Source of the DNA: Tragulus kanchil
Lineage: Eukaryota; Chordata; Mammalia; Artiodactyla; Tragulidae
NCBI GenBank assembly: GCA_022376925.1
Contig: JAIOJX010000032.1
Location: 296,660,897 to 296,724,896 of the forward strand
Length of the DNA: 64,000 bases
Direction: 5' to 3'
Numbering within the stretch: the stretch's first letter is position 1; every line of letters begins with the position of its first letter. The notes beneath the pieces are model-generated. The model worked only from the letters and a program-made list of their open reading frames with translations. It did no database searches and was not told where the DNA came from. Shown one piece after another: positions 20,518 through 30,781 of this stretch. A program made the translations under genes and the position numbers.

Positions 20518-20806
20518 TATATTTACCCTCCTGTAACTTGCCACCTTGACACTTGTCAAATTCCCTTTGCTTTGTCTTGTCACTCCTTTACAATTTATTA
20601 TTCCATTGTCAAGATGCTATAAAAGCCCCAATTCTAACTACTTCTCTGAGTTACTCATCACTGAGTATATGTATCATGTATGCATGATACCTGTTTATTT
20701 TTCTTTTGTTACTCTATCTTCTGTCAGACTAATTTGCAGGGTCCCAGCCAAAGAACTTCAGATGGGTAGAGGAAAGTGATTTTTTCTTTCCTCTGAAGTT
20801 TTGGTG
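20518..20806 (+). mobile_element. LTR-like fragment (second copy)
   Basis: Duplicate of 19434-19720. Confidence 0.5.
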
Positions 20807-21174
20807 ACAGTGAAGGAACAGAAAAGGCTGAGAGACTCTACTTGTTCTGGAAATTGCTAAGGAAATCCTGGGACAACAGATAAAAGGTGGAAAAAGGTAA
20901 GAATTCTTATCATGCCTGCCTCCTGCATTTCTGTCTTTAGTGTCTGGTTGACAGAGGAAGGCAAGAATTTTTCTTTGTCCTCTTTTTCTCCAAGTGTAGG
21001 TTAATAGGAGAATAGACTAGTTGTTTGGGTTTGGGCAATTTTGATTATTTGTTACCAATTCACTTCTCTCCCAAGAGAAGATATGATTTTTTTTTGGCTT
21101 TGTTTTCTGTGTTGTCATAATGGAAACGAACATAAAATAAAATATGAGCATCATCCCTATAAACCTACTATCTG

Positions 21175-21390
21175 TAGTAGTAGTGCTGGTCGCTCAGTCG
21201 TGTCTGACTCTTTTGAGACCCCATGGACTACTGTAGCCTGCCAGGCTCCTCTGTCCTTGGAATTCTCCAGGTAAGAATACTGGAGTGGGCACTCATTCCC
21301 TCATCCAGGGAATCTTCCTGACCCAGGTATTAAACCCAGGTCTTCCGCATTACAAGCAGATTCTTTGCCATCTGAGCCATCAGGGAAGGC
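21175..21390 (-). mobile_element. BOV-A/Bov-tA SINE, complete
   Basis: Same start as 20091 but continues with 'attaaacccaggtcttccgc' and 'gccatctgagccatcaggga'. Confidence 0.9.
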
Positions 21391-21463
21391 CTACCAGGGA
21401 TCAAACCTGGGCCCCTTGCCTTGGCAGCTTGGAGTCTTAACCACTGGACCTGAGGGAAGTTCC
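21391..21463 (-). mobile_element. CHR SINE head fragment
   Basis: 'accagggatcaaacctgggc', 'ggagtcttaaccactggacc', 'tgagggaagttccc'. Confidence 0.8.
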
Positions 21464-21550
21464 CTCTGTTAATCTATCTTTGCCAGTTTGATTTTCAGAT
21501 CCAGCCAGGAACCTTAAAAGGGTTGAGAACTACCTTTTACTCCCCAACAC
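21464..21550 (+). mobile_element. Possible LTR U5 scrap
   Basis: 'ctgttaatctatctttgcca' and 'agatccagccaggaacctta' resemble the U5 end of a class I ERV LTR; short and diverged. Confidence 0.4.
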
Positions 21551-21574
21551 ATATGTACTTCTCAGTGAGAGAAA

Positions 21575-21995
21575 ATCTGAAAAAGCTAGAGACTGAATGA
21601 TTCCAACAATATGACATTCTGGAAAAGGCAAAACGATGGAGGCAAAAAAAAAGATCAGCGGTTGCCAGGGGTTTGGAGGGAGGGATGAATAGCTAGAGTA
21701 CAAAGGAATTTTAGGGCAGTGAAGCCCTAAAATGGATACACGGTATTATTTACATGTGCCCGCCCTCACCGAAGGTGCAACATTGAAGTGAATTCCAATG
21801 CAAAACATGGACTTCAGATGACAGTGATGTGTAGGTTCATTAATTACAACAGATGCATCACTCAGGTGGGGGATGTTGATAGTGGAGGAGGTTATGCTTG
21901 TGTGCGTACAGGGGGTATATTGGAAACCTCTGTACTTTCCACTAAATTTTGCTGTGACTCTGAAACTGCCCTAAAAATAAAGTGCATTATTTTTT
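21575..21995 (+). mobile_element. Old L1M 3' end
   Basis: 'gttgccaggggtttggaggg', 'caggtgggggatgttgatag', 'aaactgccctaaaaataaag' is the 3'UTR end of an old L1. Its last 130 bases recur at 22975-23105. Confidence 0.75.
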
Positions 21996-22150
21996 TTAAA
22001 TGACTCAAAGTGTTCTCACTAACCACAAATCATTCTATTTACCTCAGAACACTTTCAGATTCTGTAAAAGCCAGGACACTGGAAAATATAATTGTCCTAT
22101 AATTAAGAAGAAAAGAGGGAGGGATTTAATAGTGATTGCCCTAGATTTCT

Positions 22151-22201
22151 TTTCTTTTTTTAATTCTTTATTTTAAAGGTTTTACAGAGTTTTGTTGTTC
22201 A
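22151..22201 (-). mobile_element. 51-base L1 3'-end insertion with target-site duplication
   Basis: Antisense L1 tail ('attctttattttaaaggttt', 'tacagagttttgttgttc') flanked by exact 'cctagatttct' at 22140-22150 and 22202-22212. An extremely 5'-truncated L1. Confidence 0.85.
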
Positions 22202-22212
22202 CCTAGATTTCT

Positions 22213-22510
22213 GATAATAGGCAAATAGGCCCCATGAATTCCTTTTCAGAGGAAGCCTTCATCCTTTCTGTGTCTCTTTGAGATATAAACCTTACTGTAT
22301 CTTTGAAATATAAACATCCAAGGAGAGAATTCTTAGCTAACTAAGACATCTGAGACCAAAAGAAATAAAAGAGGGAAACAGAGGCTTTTTGGAAACAAAC
22401 TGATACTTACTGTTTCTATAGGGTCCTCGCTGTCCACAATAGTATATATCAGGGCGAATAGAAATCCTAAAATTCTTCTTCAGGAATATTGGTCAAAAGC
22501 TTTGGCCCTG
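22213..22510. other. No feature recognised
   Basis: AT-rich single-copy-looking DNA; duplicated at 23326-23626. Confidence 0.4.
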
Positions 22511-22740
22511 GAGCTTCCCTGGTAGCTCAGTGGTAAAGATTTCGCCTGCCAATGCAGGAGACATGAGCTCGATCCCTAATCTGGGAAGATCCCACATGCT
22601 TCGGAGCAACTAAGCTCGTGAGCCACAACTATGGAGCCTGTGCTCTAGAGCCTTGGAGTCACAACTAGAGAGCCCATGTGCTGCAACCACCGAAACCAGT
22701 GAGCCCTAGAGCCCGAGTTTCACAACAAGAGAAGTCATTG
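22511..22740 (+). mobile_element. CHR SINE (outer), interrupted
   Basis: 'gcttccctggtagctcagtg', 'gcctgccaatgcaggagaca', 'ggagcaactaagctcgtgag'. Interrupted at 22740 by a second SINE; the rest is seen only after the second copy. Confidence 0.88.
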
Positions 22741-22974
22741 TGGGCTTCCCTGGTGGTCCAGTGGGTAAGGATACCGCCTTACAGTGCAAGGGGCACTGGT
22801 TCGATCCCTGGCCTGGGAAGATCCCATGTGCAGCGGAGCGGCTGGACCGATGTGTCCAATTACCTAGCCGGAGCTCTGGAGCGCATGTGCCCAGAGCCAG
22901 TGCTCCGTGACAACAGAGGCCACTGCGATGAGAAGCCCACACAGGCCAAAAGAACAAAGATGGATGAAAAGAGA
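22741..22974 (+). mobile_element. CHR-2-like SINE (inner), cut by the joint
   Basis: 'gggcttccctggtggtccag' head; ends at the joint of duplication 9. Confidence 0.9.
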
Positions 22975-23261
22975 TGGGGGATGTTGATAGTGGAGGAGGT
23001 TATGCTTGTGTGCGTACAGGGGGTATATTGGAAACCTCTGTACTTTCCACTAAATTTTGCTGTGACTCTGAAACTGCCCTAAAAATAAAGTGCATTATTT
23101 TTTTTAAATGACTCAAAGTGTTCTCACTAACCACAAATCATTCTATTTACCTCAGGACACTTTCAGATTCTGTAAAAAGCCAGGACACTGGAAAATATAA
23201 TTGTCCTATAATTAAGAAGAAAAAGAGGGGAGGGATTTAATAGTGATTGCCCTAGATTTCT

Positions 23262-23314
23262 TTTCTTTTTTTTTAATTCTTTATTTTAAAGGTTTTACAG
23301 AGTTTTGTTGTTCA
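23262..23314 (-). mobile_element. Mini L1 insertion (second copy)
   Basis: Duplicate of 22151-22201, flanked by 'cctagatttct' at 23251-23261 and 23315-23325; the T run is longer. Confidence 0.85.
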
Positions 23315-23626
23315 CCTAGATTTCTGATAATAGGCAAATAGGCCCCATGAATTCCTTTTCAGAGGAAGCCTTCATCCTTTCTGTGTCTCTTTGAGATATA
23401 AACCTTACTGTATCTTTGAAATATAAACATCCAAGGAGAGAATTCTTAGCTAACTAAGACATCTGAGACCAAAAGAAATAAAAGAGGGAAACAGAGGCTT
23501 TTTGGAAACAAACTGATACTTACTGTTTCTATAGGGTCCTCGCTGTCCACAATAGTATATATCAGGGCGAATAGAAATCCTAAAATTCTTCTTCAGGAAT
23601 ATTGGTCAAAAGCTTTGGCCCTGGAG

Positions 23627-23853
23627 CTTCCCTGGTAGCTCAGTGGTAAAGATTTCGCCTGCCAATGCAGGAGACATGAGCTCGATCCCTAATCTGGGAA
23701 GATCCCACATGCTTCGGAGCAACTAAGCTCGTGAGCCACAACTATGGAGCCTGTGCTCTAGAGCCTTGGAGTCACAACTAGAGAGCCCATGTGCTGCAAC
23801 CACCGAAACCAGTGAGCCCTAGAGCCCGAGTTTCACAACAAGAGAAGTCATTG
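23627..23853 (+). mobile_element. CHR SINE (outer), left part
   Basis: Second copy of 22511. Its target-site duplication 'aaaagctttgg' is at 23608-23618 and 24303-24313. Ends with 'agagaagtcattg' (23841-23853), which is repeated after the inner SINE. Confidence 0.9.
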
Positions 23854-24159
23854 TGGGCTTCCCTGGTGGTCCAGTGGGTAAGGATACCGCCTTACAGTGC
23901 AAGGGGCACTGGTTCGATCCCTGGCCTGGGAAGATCCCATGTGCAGCGGAGCGGCTGGACCGATGTGTCCAATTACCTAGCCGGAGCTCTGGAGCGCATG
24001 TGCCCAGAGCCAGTGCTCCGTGACAACAGAGGCCACTGCGATGAGAAGCCCACACAGGCCAAAAGAACAAAGATGGATGAAAAGAGATAAATGAAAGACC
24101 AATAGAAGTGGTGCCCGCCTCCCTCCCTCCCCAACCCATCCCCCACTCCCCCCCAAAAA
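23854..24159 (+). mobile_element. CHR-2-like SINE (inner), complete
   Basis: Full SINE with a C/A-rich end, inserted into another SINE. Flanked by 'agagaagtcattg' and 'agagaagccattg' (24160-24172). Confidence 0.92.
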
Positions 24160-24305
24160 AGAGAAGCCATTGCAACAAGAAGCCTGCTCACCTCAACTAG
24201 AGAGTAGCCCCCACTCCCTGCAACTAGAGAAGAGCCTGTGGCAGCAGTGAAAACCCAGAATAGCCAAAAATAAATAGATAAATAAAAATTAAAATAAAAA
24301 AAAAA
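24160..24305 (+). mobile_element. CHR SINE (outer), right part
   Basis: 'gcaacaagaagcctgctcac', 'cccccactccctgcaactag', then 'aaataaatagataaataaaa' tail. Confidence 0.9.
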
Positions 24306-24672
24306 AGCTTTGGTCTCCACGAGCAAGTAAATTTAACTGTTCCATTTTCTGGAAACATAATTCAGGTTAAGAAAAAATTAGGTAAGGAAGAGTATCAACT
24401 AATAAAAATTAGTGAAATATATGTTTCTAGGTTTATATCTAATTTGAGGCTGAGAGAGAGAGGGAAACATCTCATGGAGTCAAGCCAGTTGAAACTCAAT
24501 AGTTTTATTGTAAGGGTTAAATGAACTTTAAAATCAGTAGTGTACCAATGCAAAAGTAGAATTTTGTTTTCTTTCTCTGTTACATAGGTCTTTGATTGTT
24601 TATGAAAATCAAATCTTCTCAATGTTAAAAGATTTTTTTTTGGCCTCAAGATTTTCCTTCCTTTATTCACCT
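24306..24672. other. No feature recognised
   Basis: AT-rich DNA without a frame or repeat I can name. Confidence 0.4.
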
Positions 24673-25001
24673 TTTTTTTTTAAAGATTTATTCATTTATT
24701 TTGGGGGTGGAGTAGAGAGGGAAGGGAGCAGGCGGGCCACTTCTATTGGTCTTTCATTAGTCTATTTTCATCCATCTTTGTTCTTTGGACCCTGTGGGCC
24801 TCCCATCGCGGTGGCCTCTGTTGTCGCAGAGCGGCTCTGGGCGCATGTGCTCCAGAGCTCCAGCTCTGTAATTGGACACATCGGTCCAGCCGCTCCGCAG
24901 CACATGGGATCTTCCCAGGCCTGGGATCGAACCGGCGCCCCTTGCACTGCAAGGCAGTGTCCTTACCCACTGGACCACCCACTGGAATAAAGGGGAAGCC
25001 C
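24673..25001 (-). mobile_element. CHR-2-like SINE with altered end
   Basis: Antisense SINE flanked by 'cctttattcaccttt' (24660-24674 and 25002-25016). The usual 'ggaccaccaggggaagcc' end has an extra ~14 bases, 'cactggaataaagg', replacing 'ag'. Confidence 0.9.
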
Positions 25002-25009
25002 CCTTTATT
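24986..25009. repeat. Fold-back: 10-base arms, 4-base loop
   Basis: 'aataaagggg' (24986-24995), loop 'aagc', 'cccctttatt' (25000-25009). The extra bases in the SINE are the reverse complement of the adjacent target-site DNA. Confidence 0.93.
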
Positions 25010-25165
25010 CACCTTTGATATCTTTTATTGTCATTTTGGCAAAATGAATAAGTAAGTATTGTTTCACAGTGATCTATGAACTTATTTAGTCAAATGTTCA
25101 AACCTTTTGTCATTTTTGACAAACTTTACAAAATCGAATTCTAAATAAAGTCTTTTTGACTTTAA

Positions 25166-25204
25166 CTTTGAGATTTCCCAGAAAGCTCCTGGGAAATCTC
25201 AAAG
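25166..25204. repeat. Perfect inverted repeat, 16-base arms, 7-base loop
   Basis: 'ctttgagatttcccag' (25166-25181), loop 'aaagctc', and its exact reverse complement (25189-25204). In AT-rich DNA outside any element I recognise. Confidence 0.95.
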
Positions 25205-25352
25205 AATTTGATCTTCACTTAGTAAAAAGAGATGTTAAATTGATTAGATTTATTTTTATGTTAAATTGCATGGGCAGCATTGTAAAAAAAAAATATTTAA
25301 CCTTCTTTAGATTGTGTTTGTATGGATATATGTTATTAATTATAAGTGTTTT

Positions 25353-25583
25353 GGGGACTTCCCTAGTGGTCCAGTGGTTAAGAAGCCACCTTAAAATTCA
25401 GGGGGGCTCGGGCTCAATCCCTGGTCAGGGAACTAAGATCCCACATGCTTTGAAGCAACTAAGCTCCTGAGCTGAAATCCCTGAGTTTATGTACCACAAC
25501 TAGAGAGTCTGCACACCTCAACAAAAGATCCTGCATGACATAACTAAGACTCAATGCAGCCAAATAAATAAATTACTATTTTA
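25353..25583 (+). mobile_element. CHR SINE
   Basis: 'gggacttccctagtggtcca' head, 'ctggtcagggaactaagatc', 'ccaaataaataaat' tail. Confidence 0.9.
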
Positions 25584-26071
25584 ATACATACGTGTGTTTC
25601 AGCAATTGCGTGAAACTCCTATGAATTTGTTAATGTCCTTACTGTCTTTGTAATGAGCCATAATTCCAGTTATTATCTTAAAATGCTGTATGCTACAGAA
25701 GAACAAAATGTCCTTACCAATTGCATTAGAATGAACTCTCATCACATCTTTAACCATGGCATTTTAAGTCTTTTCTTATTCATAGACAATTATTGTTACA
25801 CTTTGATGTTTTCCTGAAATCTTTTACCATCAGCTACAATCCAGAAATACTTAATCCTCAAAGAGTTTCACAGAAAAGACTCTGACAGATACTCCTGAGT
25901 ACAGGTTTCTGATAACTTTAAGATCTTATCACCGGACTGGGTAAAAATTTCCAGAGCTCTAGTAAAGAAACTCATGGACGCATAAAGCTGGTAACACACA
26001 ATCAAGCAGAACAAAAATTAACTATATAGGACTGAATAAACTGATGAGTATGATTATAAAATTTCCATGGC
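25584..26071. other. No feature recognised
   Basis: AT-rich single-copy-looking DNA; from 25804 it is duplicated at 26949. Confidence 0.4.
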
Positions 26072-26345
26072 TTTTTTTTTTTTTTTTTTTTGGCCACTTC
26101 TATCGGTCTTTCATTTATTTGTTTCATCCATCCTTGTTCTTTGGCCTGTGTGGGCCTCCCATCGCAGTGGCCTCTGTCGCTGCAGAGCAGTGGCTCTGGA
26201 CGAACGCTCCAGAGTTCTGGCTTGGTAGTTGGATGCATCGGTCCAGCCACTCTGTGGCACACAGGATCTTCCCAGGCTAGGGATCGAACCAGCACCCCTT
26301 GCACTGCAAGGCGGTGTCCTTTCCCACTGGACCACCATGCAAACC
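26072..26345 (-). mobile_element. CHR-2-like SINE
   Basis: Antisense: poly-T, 'ggccacttctatcggtcttt', 'ttgcactgcaaggcggtgtc', 'ccactggaccaccatgcaaa'. Confidence 0.9.
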
Positions 26346-26387
26346 CTCTAATGGCCCTGTTGTTTAACACTTTGCTAGCACTTTAAT

Positions 26388-26603
26388 GGACTTCCCAGGT
26401 GTCTCAGAGGTAGAGAATACGTCTGCCAATGCAGGAGCTGTGTGTTCAGTCCCTGGGATGGGAAGATTCCCCTGCAGAAGGGAATGGTCACCCACTCCAG
26501 TAGTTTTGCCTGGGAAATTCCATGGGCAGAGGAGCCTGGCAGGCAACAATCTATGGGTTCCCAAAAGAGCCAGACAGACTGAGTGACTAAAACAGCAACA
26601 GTT
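26388..26603 (+). mobile_element. Bov-tA SINE
   Basis: 'ggacttcccaggtgtctcag' head, 'cccactccagtagttttgcc', 'ccatgggcagaggagcctgg'. 'ctttaatg' occurs on both sides. Confidence 0.9.
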
Positions 26604-26732
26604 CTTTAATGTTTTATTTTTCCGATACAAGGAATGTTTTCTCTTTTCTCATAAGCTATTTATAACTTATAGCAATTAATAAATTATACCATTGTAAACA
26701 GAAACAAAATGTTAAACTGTCTCCCAATCTGC

Positions 26733-26862
26733 TACATACTGAATGTTTGTACCCCTCTAAATTCACATGTTGAAATCTAACTTCCAGTGTGATGGTATTT
26801 GGAGGCGGAGGATCCTTGAGAGGTGACTGGGTCATGTAGGTGGGGCCCTCAAGGATCAGAAT
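26733..26862 (+). mobile_element. MaLR-type LTR fragment (MLT1-like)
   Basis: 'actgaatgtttgtacccctc', 'aattcacatgttgaaatcta', 'gtgatggtatttggaggcgg'. Family name from memory. Confidence 0.5.
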
Positions 26863-26866
26863 AGTG

Positions 26867-26948
26867 GGACTTCCCTGATAGTTCAGTGGTTAGGCATTTG
26901 CCTTTCAAAGTAGAGAAAGTGGGTTCAGTACCTGGTAGGGGAACTAAG
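26867..26948 (+). mobile_element. CHR SINE cut by the joint
   Basis: 'gggacttccctgatagttca' head; truncated at 26948 by duplication 10. Confidence 0.88.
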
Positions 26949-27216
26949 TGATGTTTTCCTGAAATCTTTTACCATCAGCTACAATCCAGAAATACTTAAT
27001 CCTCAAAGAGTTTCACAGAAAAGACTCTGACAGATACTCCTGAGTACAGGTTTCTGATAACTTTAAGATCTTATCACCGGACTGGGTAAAAATTTCCAGA
27101 GCTCTAGTAAAGAAACTCATGGACGCATAAAGCTGGTAACACACAATCAAGCAGAACAAAAATTAACTATATAGGACTGAATAAACTGATGAGTATGATT
27201 ATAAAATTTCCATGGC

Positions 27217-27490
27217 TTTTTTTTTTTTTTTTTTTGGCCACTTCTATCGGTCTTTCATTTATTTGTTTCATCCATCCTTGTTCTTTGGCCTGTGTGGGCC
27301 TCCCATCGCAGTGGCCTCTGTCGCTGCAGAGCAGTGGCTCTGGACGCATACGCTCCAGAGTTCTGGCTTGGTAGTTGGATGCATCGGTCCAGCCACTCTG
27401 TGGCACACAGGATCTTCCCAGGCTAGGGATCGAACCAGCACCCCTTGCACTGCAAGGCGGTGTCCTTACCCACTGGACCACCATGCAAAC
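27217..27490 (-). mobile_element. CHR-2-like SINE (second copy)
   Basis: Duplicate of 26072-26345 with a more consensus-like 'ggacgcatacgctccagag'. Confidence 0.9.
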
Positions 27491-27533
27491 CCTCTAATGG
27501 CCCTGTTGTTTAACACTTTGCTAGCACTTTAAT

Positions 27534-27749
27534 GGACTTCCCAGGTGTCTCAGAGGTAGAGAATACGTCTGCCAATGCAGGAGCTGTGTGTTCAGTCCCT
27601 GGGATGGGAAGATTCCCCTGCAGAAGGGAATGGTCACCCACTCCAGTAGTTTTGCCTGGGAAATTCCATGGGCAGAGGAGCCTGGCAGGCAACAATCTAT
27701 GGGTTCCCAAAAGAGCCAGACTGACTGAGTGACTAAAACAGCAACAGTT
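27534..27749 (+). mobile_element. Bov-tA SINE (second copy)
   Basis: Duplicate of 26388-26603. Confidence 0.9.
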
Positions 27750-27878
27750 CTTTAATGTTTTATTTTTCCGATACAAGGAATGTTTTCTCTTTTCTCATAA
27801 GCTATTTATAACTTATAGCAATTAATAAATTATACCATTGTAAACAGAAACAAAATGTTAAACTGTCTCCCAATCTGC

Positions 27879-28008
27879 TACATACTGAATGTTTGTACCC
27901 CTCTAAATTCACATGTTGAAATCTAACTTCCAGTGTGATGGTATTTGGAGGCGGAGGATCCTTGAGAGGTGACTGGGTCATGTAGGTGGGGCCCTCAAGG
28001 ATCAGAAT
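27879..28008 (+). mobile_element. MaLR-type LTR fragment (second copy)
   Basis: Duplicate of 26733-26862. Confidence 0.5.
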
Positions 28009-28012
28009 AGTG

Positions 28013-28175
28013 GGACTTCCCTGATAGTTCAGTGGTTAGGCATTTGCCTTTCAAAGTAGAGAAAGTGGGTTCAGTACCTGGTAGGGGAACTAAGACCCCA
28101 CATGTGTGTGTAGGGGTAACTAAGTTGATGTGCCACAACTATAGAGCCTGAGCGCCTCTAAACAAATCCTGGCTC
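28013..28175 (+). mobile_element. CHR SINE, complete
   Basis: Continues past the 26948 breakpoint with 'gaccccacatgtgtgtgtag' and 'gatgtgccacaactatagag'. Confidence 0.88.
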
Positions 28176-28384
28176 TCCCCAGGAATGCTGCCAAATCGGA
28201 GGCTGCTGATGAGAATGTAAAGCACACTGGGATAAATTAGAAAATGGCATCCCTCTGGGTAACAGAGACCAGGCACAAGCGTGGTGAGGGGAGTGTAGAT
28301 ACAACTGTTTTTTCCCCTGCTGGACACTCTTGTGCAAGGCGCATTCCTGGGCAAACTAGGGTTTTGTCAAAAAACTCAGTTCTT

Positions 28385-28613
28385 CCGGGACTTTCCTGGT
28401 GGTCCAGTGGTTAAGAATCCACCTAGCAATGTGGGGAACTCTGACTCAGTTCCTGGCTGTGGAGCTAAGATCCCACAGGTTTTAGAGCAACTCAGCCCGC
28501 ACACTACAACTACTGAGCTGGCCTGCTCAGGAGCCCGTGTGCCACAACTACGGAGTCTGTGCCCTGCAACAAAAGATCCAAATAAATAAATAAATTCTTT
28601 AAAAAAAAAAAAC
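28385..28613 (+). mobile_element. CHR SINE with target-site duplication
   Basis: 'gggactttcctggtggtcca' head, 'aaataaataaataaattctt' tail, flanked by 'aactcagttcttc' and 'aactcagtttttc'. Confidence 0.9.
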
Positions 28614-28628
28614 GAACTCAGTTTTTCA

Positions 28629-28928
28629 GCACCATACTCTGATCACCTCCTCCTGTAGTTATCCATGTCTCATCCCTGTAGGAAACTGCAATGCACTGAC
28701 CGCCCCTTTCTCCATAAGCCTCCACCATCCCACTCTCCAGTCCCCTTCCACCAGCTACCATCATGACACAATTTAGCTTCCCGGTATCACATCATGATAA
28801 CCATTTCCTTGAAGTTTCAACTCCCCTGGCAAAACTCTAACCCAGGCTGCTTCCAACCTTCCTCTAACTCTGTAGCTGTACATGAACCGACTGCTGAAAA
28901 TTCATGATCATGCTGAAGAGCCTCACTC
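28629..28928. other. No feature recognised
   Basis: Pyrimidine-rich single-copy-looking DNA with no convincing exon. Confidence 0.4.
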
Positions 28929-29076
28929 TTTAAAAAAATATATTTTTATTTATTTGATTGCACCAGGTCTTAGTTGCAGCACATGGGATCTAGTTCCCTG
29001 ACCAGGGTTTGAACCCCAGACCTCTAGCACTGGGAGCACAGAGTCTTAGCCACTGGACCACCAGGGAAGCACCCAA
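28929..29076 (-). mobile_element. CHR SINE with target-site duplication
   Basis: 'gattgcaccaggtcttagtt', 'ccctgaccagggtttgaacc', 'actggaccaccagggaagca'; 'aagagcctcact' on both sides. Duplicated at 30045. Confidence 0.9.
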
Positions 29077-29211
29077 GAGCCTCACTTTTAAGGTGTGACT
29101 AAGTATCTCAGCATCCTTATTGACTAGTTCTTCCATGAGGAATGTTCTTCCACCAGATAGTGAATGGCCTACCCCATTATTTAGATTAGGGCTCTGCTCA
29201 AATCGCCTCTC

Positions 29212-29382
29212 TTTTTTTAATTAGAAAAAAAATTTTTTTTGACTGCATTGAGTCTTCATTATGGCCCAGGGGCTTTAGCTGTCCTGAGGCATGTGGGATC
29301 TCAGTTCCCTGACCAGGGGTCAAACCTGCGTCCCCTGCATCGGAAGGAAGATTCCCAACCCCTGGACCACCAGAGAGGTCCC
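29212..29382 (-). mobile_element. CHR SINE
   Basis: 'gactgcattgagtcttcatt', 'ccctgaccaggggtcaaacc', 'ctggaccaccagagaggtcc'. Duplicated at 30328. Confidence 0.88.
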
Positions 29383-29665
29383 TCAAGTTTCCTCTTTAGA
29401 AAGGCCCTTCCTGATCATTCTCTACAGTGCCCCCCCACCCCAGCATCATTCATCTCCCTTGCTCTGCTTTCTTCATTATACATATCACCTCCCAGCATAA
29501 TTATTCCTTACTGGCTTGCTGTCTGTCCTCCCTGTCCCCCACCTGAGTGGAAGCTCAGGAAGACCTACTTGCCTGTTCTATTCCACGCTGTATCTCCAAC
29601 ACCTAGAACAGTCTTGTCACATAGAAGGCACTCAGAAAATAATTTTGAAATGAATGAACAATGGT
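29383..29665 (+). mobile_element. L2 LINE 3' end
   Basis: 'aaaggcccttcctgatcatt', 'gtatctccaacacctagaac', 'agaaggcactcagaaaataa' follow the L2 3' end. Duplicated at 30499. Confidence 0.75.
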
Positions 29666-30044
29666 GGGCTCTAGAATGAATGTCCCGAAGCATTAAAAAA
29701 AAAATTGAGCAGCTGTGGCCAACTGTGAGAAGAAAACTCTTTTAACTCAGCTCCTCCGATGGGCCCACGAAAATTAGAACTATTTACAGAACAACTATTT
29801 ATAAGGATGACCTGAAGATGAGCAGAAAAGATTTTCTGCAAGTAAAGAAAGAAGGAACTACAAATCAAGACAGGTAAGGAAAGTGCATTTAGCTTCCCGG
29901 TATCACATCATGATAACCATTTCCTTGAAGTTTCAACTCCCCTGGCAAAACTCTAACCCAGGCTGCTTCCAACCTTCCTCTAACTCTGTAGCTGTACATG
30001 AACCGACTGCTGAAAATTCATGATCATGCTGAAGAGCCTCACTC

Positions 30045-30192
30045 TTTAAAAAAATATATTTTTATTTATTTGATTGCACCAGGTCTTAGTTGCAGCACAT
30101 GGGATCTAGTTCCCTGACCAGGGTTTGAACCCCAGACCTCTAGCACTGGGAGCACAGAGTCTTAGCCACTGGACCACCAGGGAAGCACCCAA
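30045..30192 (-). mobile_element. CHR SINE (second copy)
   Basis: Duplicate of 28929-29076. Confidence 0.9.
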
Positions 30193-30327
30193 GAGCCTCA
30201 CTTTTAAGGTGTGACTAAGTATCTCAGCATCCTTATTGACTAGTTCTTCCATGAGGAATGTTCTTCCACCAGATAGTGAATGGCCTACCCCATTATTTAG
30301 ATTAGGGCTCTGCTCAAATCGCCTCTC

Positions 30328-30498
30328 TTTTTTTAATTAGAAAAAAATTTTTTTTTGACTGCATTGAGTCTTCATTATGGCCCAGGGGCTTTAGCTGTCC
30401 TGAGGCATGTGGGATCTCAGTTCCCTGACCAGGGGTCAAACCTGCGTCCCCTGCATCGGAAGGAAGATTCCCAACCCCTGGACCACCAGAGAGGTCCC
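30328..30498 (-). mobile_element. CHR SINE (second copy)
   Basis: Duplicate of 29212-29382. Confidence 0.88.
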
Positions 30499-30781
30499 TC
30501 AAGTTTCCTCTTTAGAAAGGCCCTTCCTGATCATTCTCTACAGTGCCCCCCCACCCCAGCATCATTCATCTCCCTTGCTCTGCTTTCTTCATTATACATA
30601 TCACCTCCCAGCATAATTATTCCTTACTGGCTTGCTGTCTGTCCTCCCTGTCCCCCACCTGAGTGGAAGCTCAGGAAGACCTACTTGCCTGTTCTATTCC
30701 ACGCTGTATCTCCAACACCTAGAACAGTCTTGTCACATAGAAGGCACTCAGAAAATAATTTTGAAATGAATGAACAATGGT
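30499..30781 (+). mobile_element. L2 LINE 3' end (second copy)
   Basis: Duplicate of 29383-29665. Confidence 0.75.

Larger units (their letters stand above)
19194..21329. repeat. Tandem duplication 8 (offset 1084)
   Basis: 19194-20242 is repeated at 20278-21329 (end of a CHR SINE, LTR-like DNA, start of a BOV-A SINE). Bases 20243-20277 are junction filler whose last ~20 bases look like a corrupted 19180-19194. The second copy begins inside a palindrome. Confidence 0.93.
21867..24087. repeat. Tandem duplication 9 (offset 1108)
   Basis: 21867-22974 is repeated at 22975-24087 (end of an L1M piece, a mini L1 insertion, nested CHR SINEs). The copies differ by one substitution near 22053/23157 and several homopolymer lengths near 22065-22160/23170-23275. 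Only the second copy continues into the rest of the nested SINE. Confidence 0.95.
25804..28094. repeat. Tandem duplication 10 (offset 1145)
   Basis: 25804-26948 is repeated at 26949-28094. Differences sit in the CHR SINE ('ggacgaacgctcc' at 26198 against 'ggacgcatacgctcc' near 27342, and 'ctttcccac' against 'cttacccac') and one base near 26575/27721. The joint cuts a sense CHR SINE at 26948; the whole SINE appears only after 28010. Confidence 0.95.

Noticed and set aside
22511..22590. tRNA-like heads with box-B-like 'ggttcgatccc' motifs.
   Set aside because: They are SINE heads; no cloverleaf with an intact anticodon stem and acceptor stem is visible.
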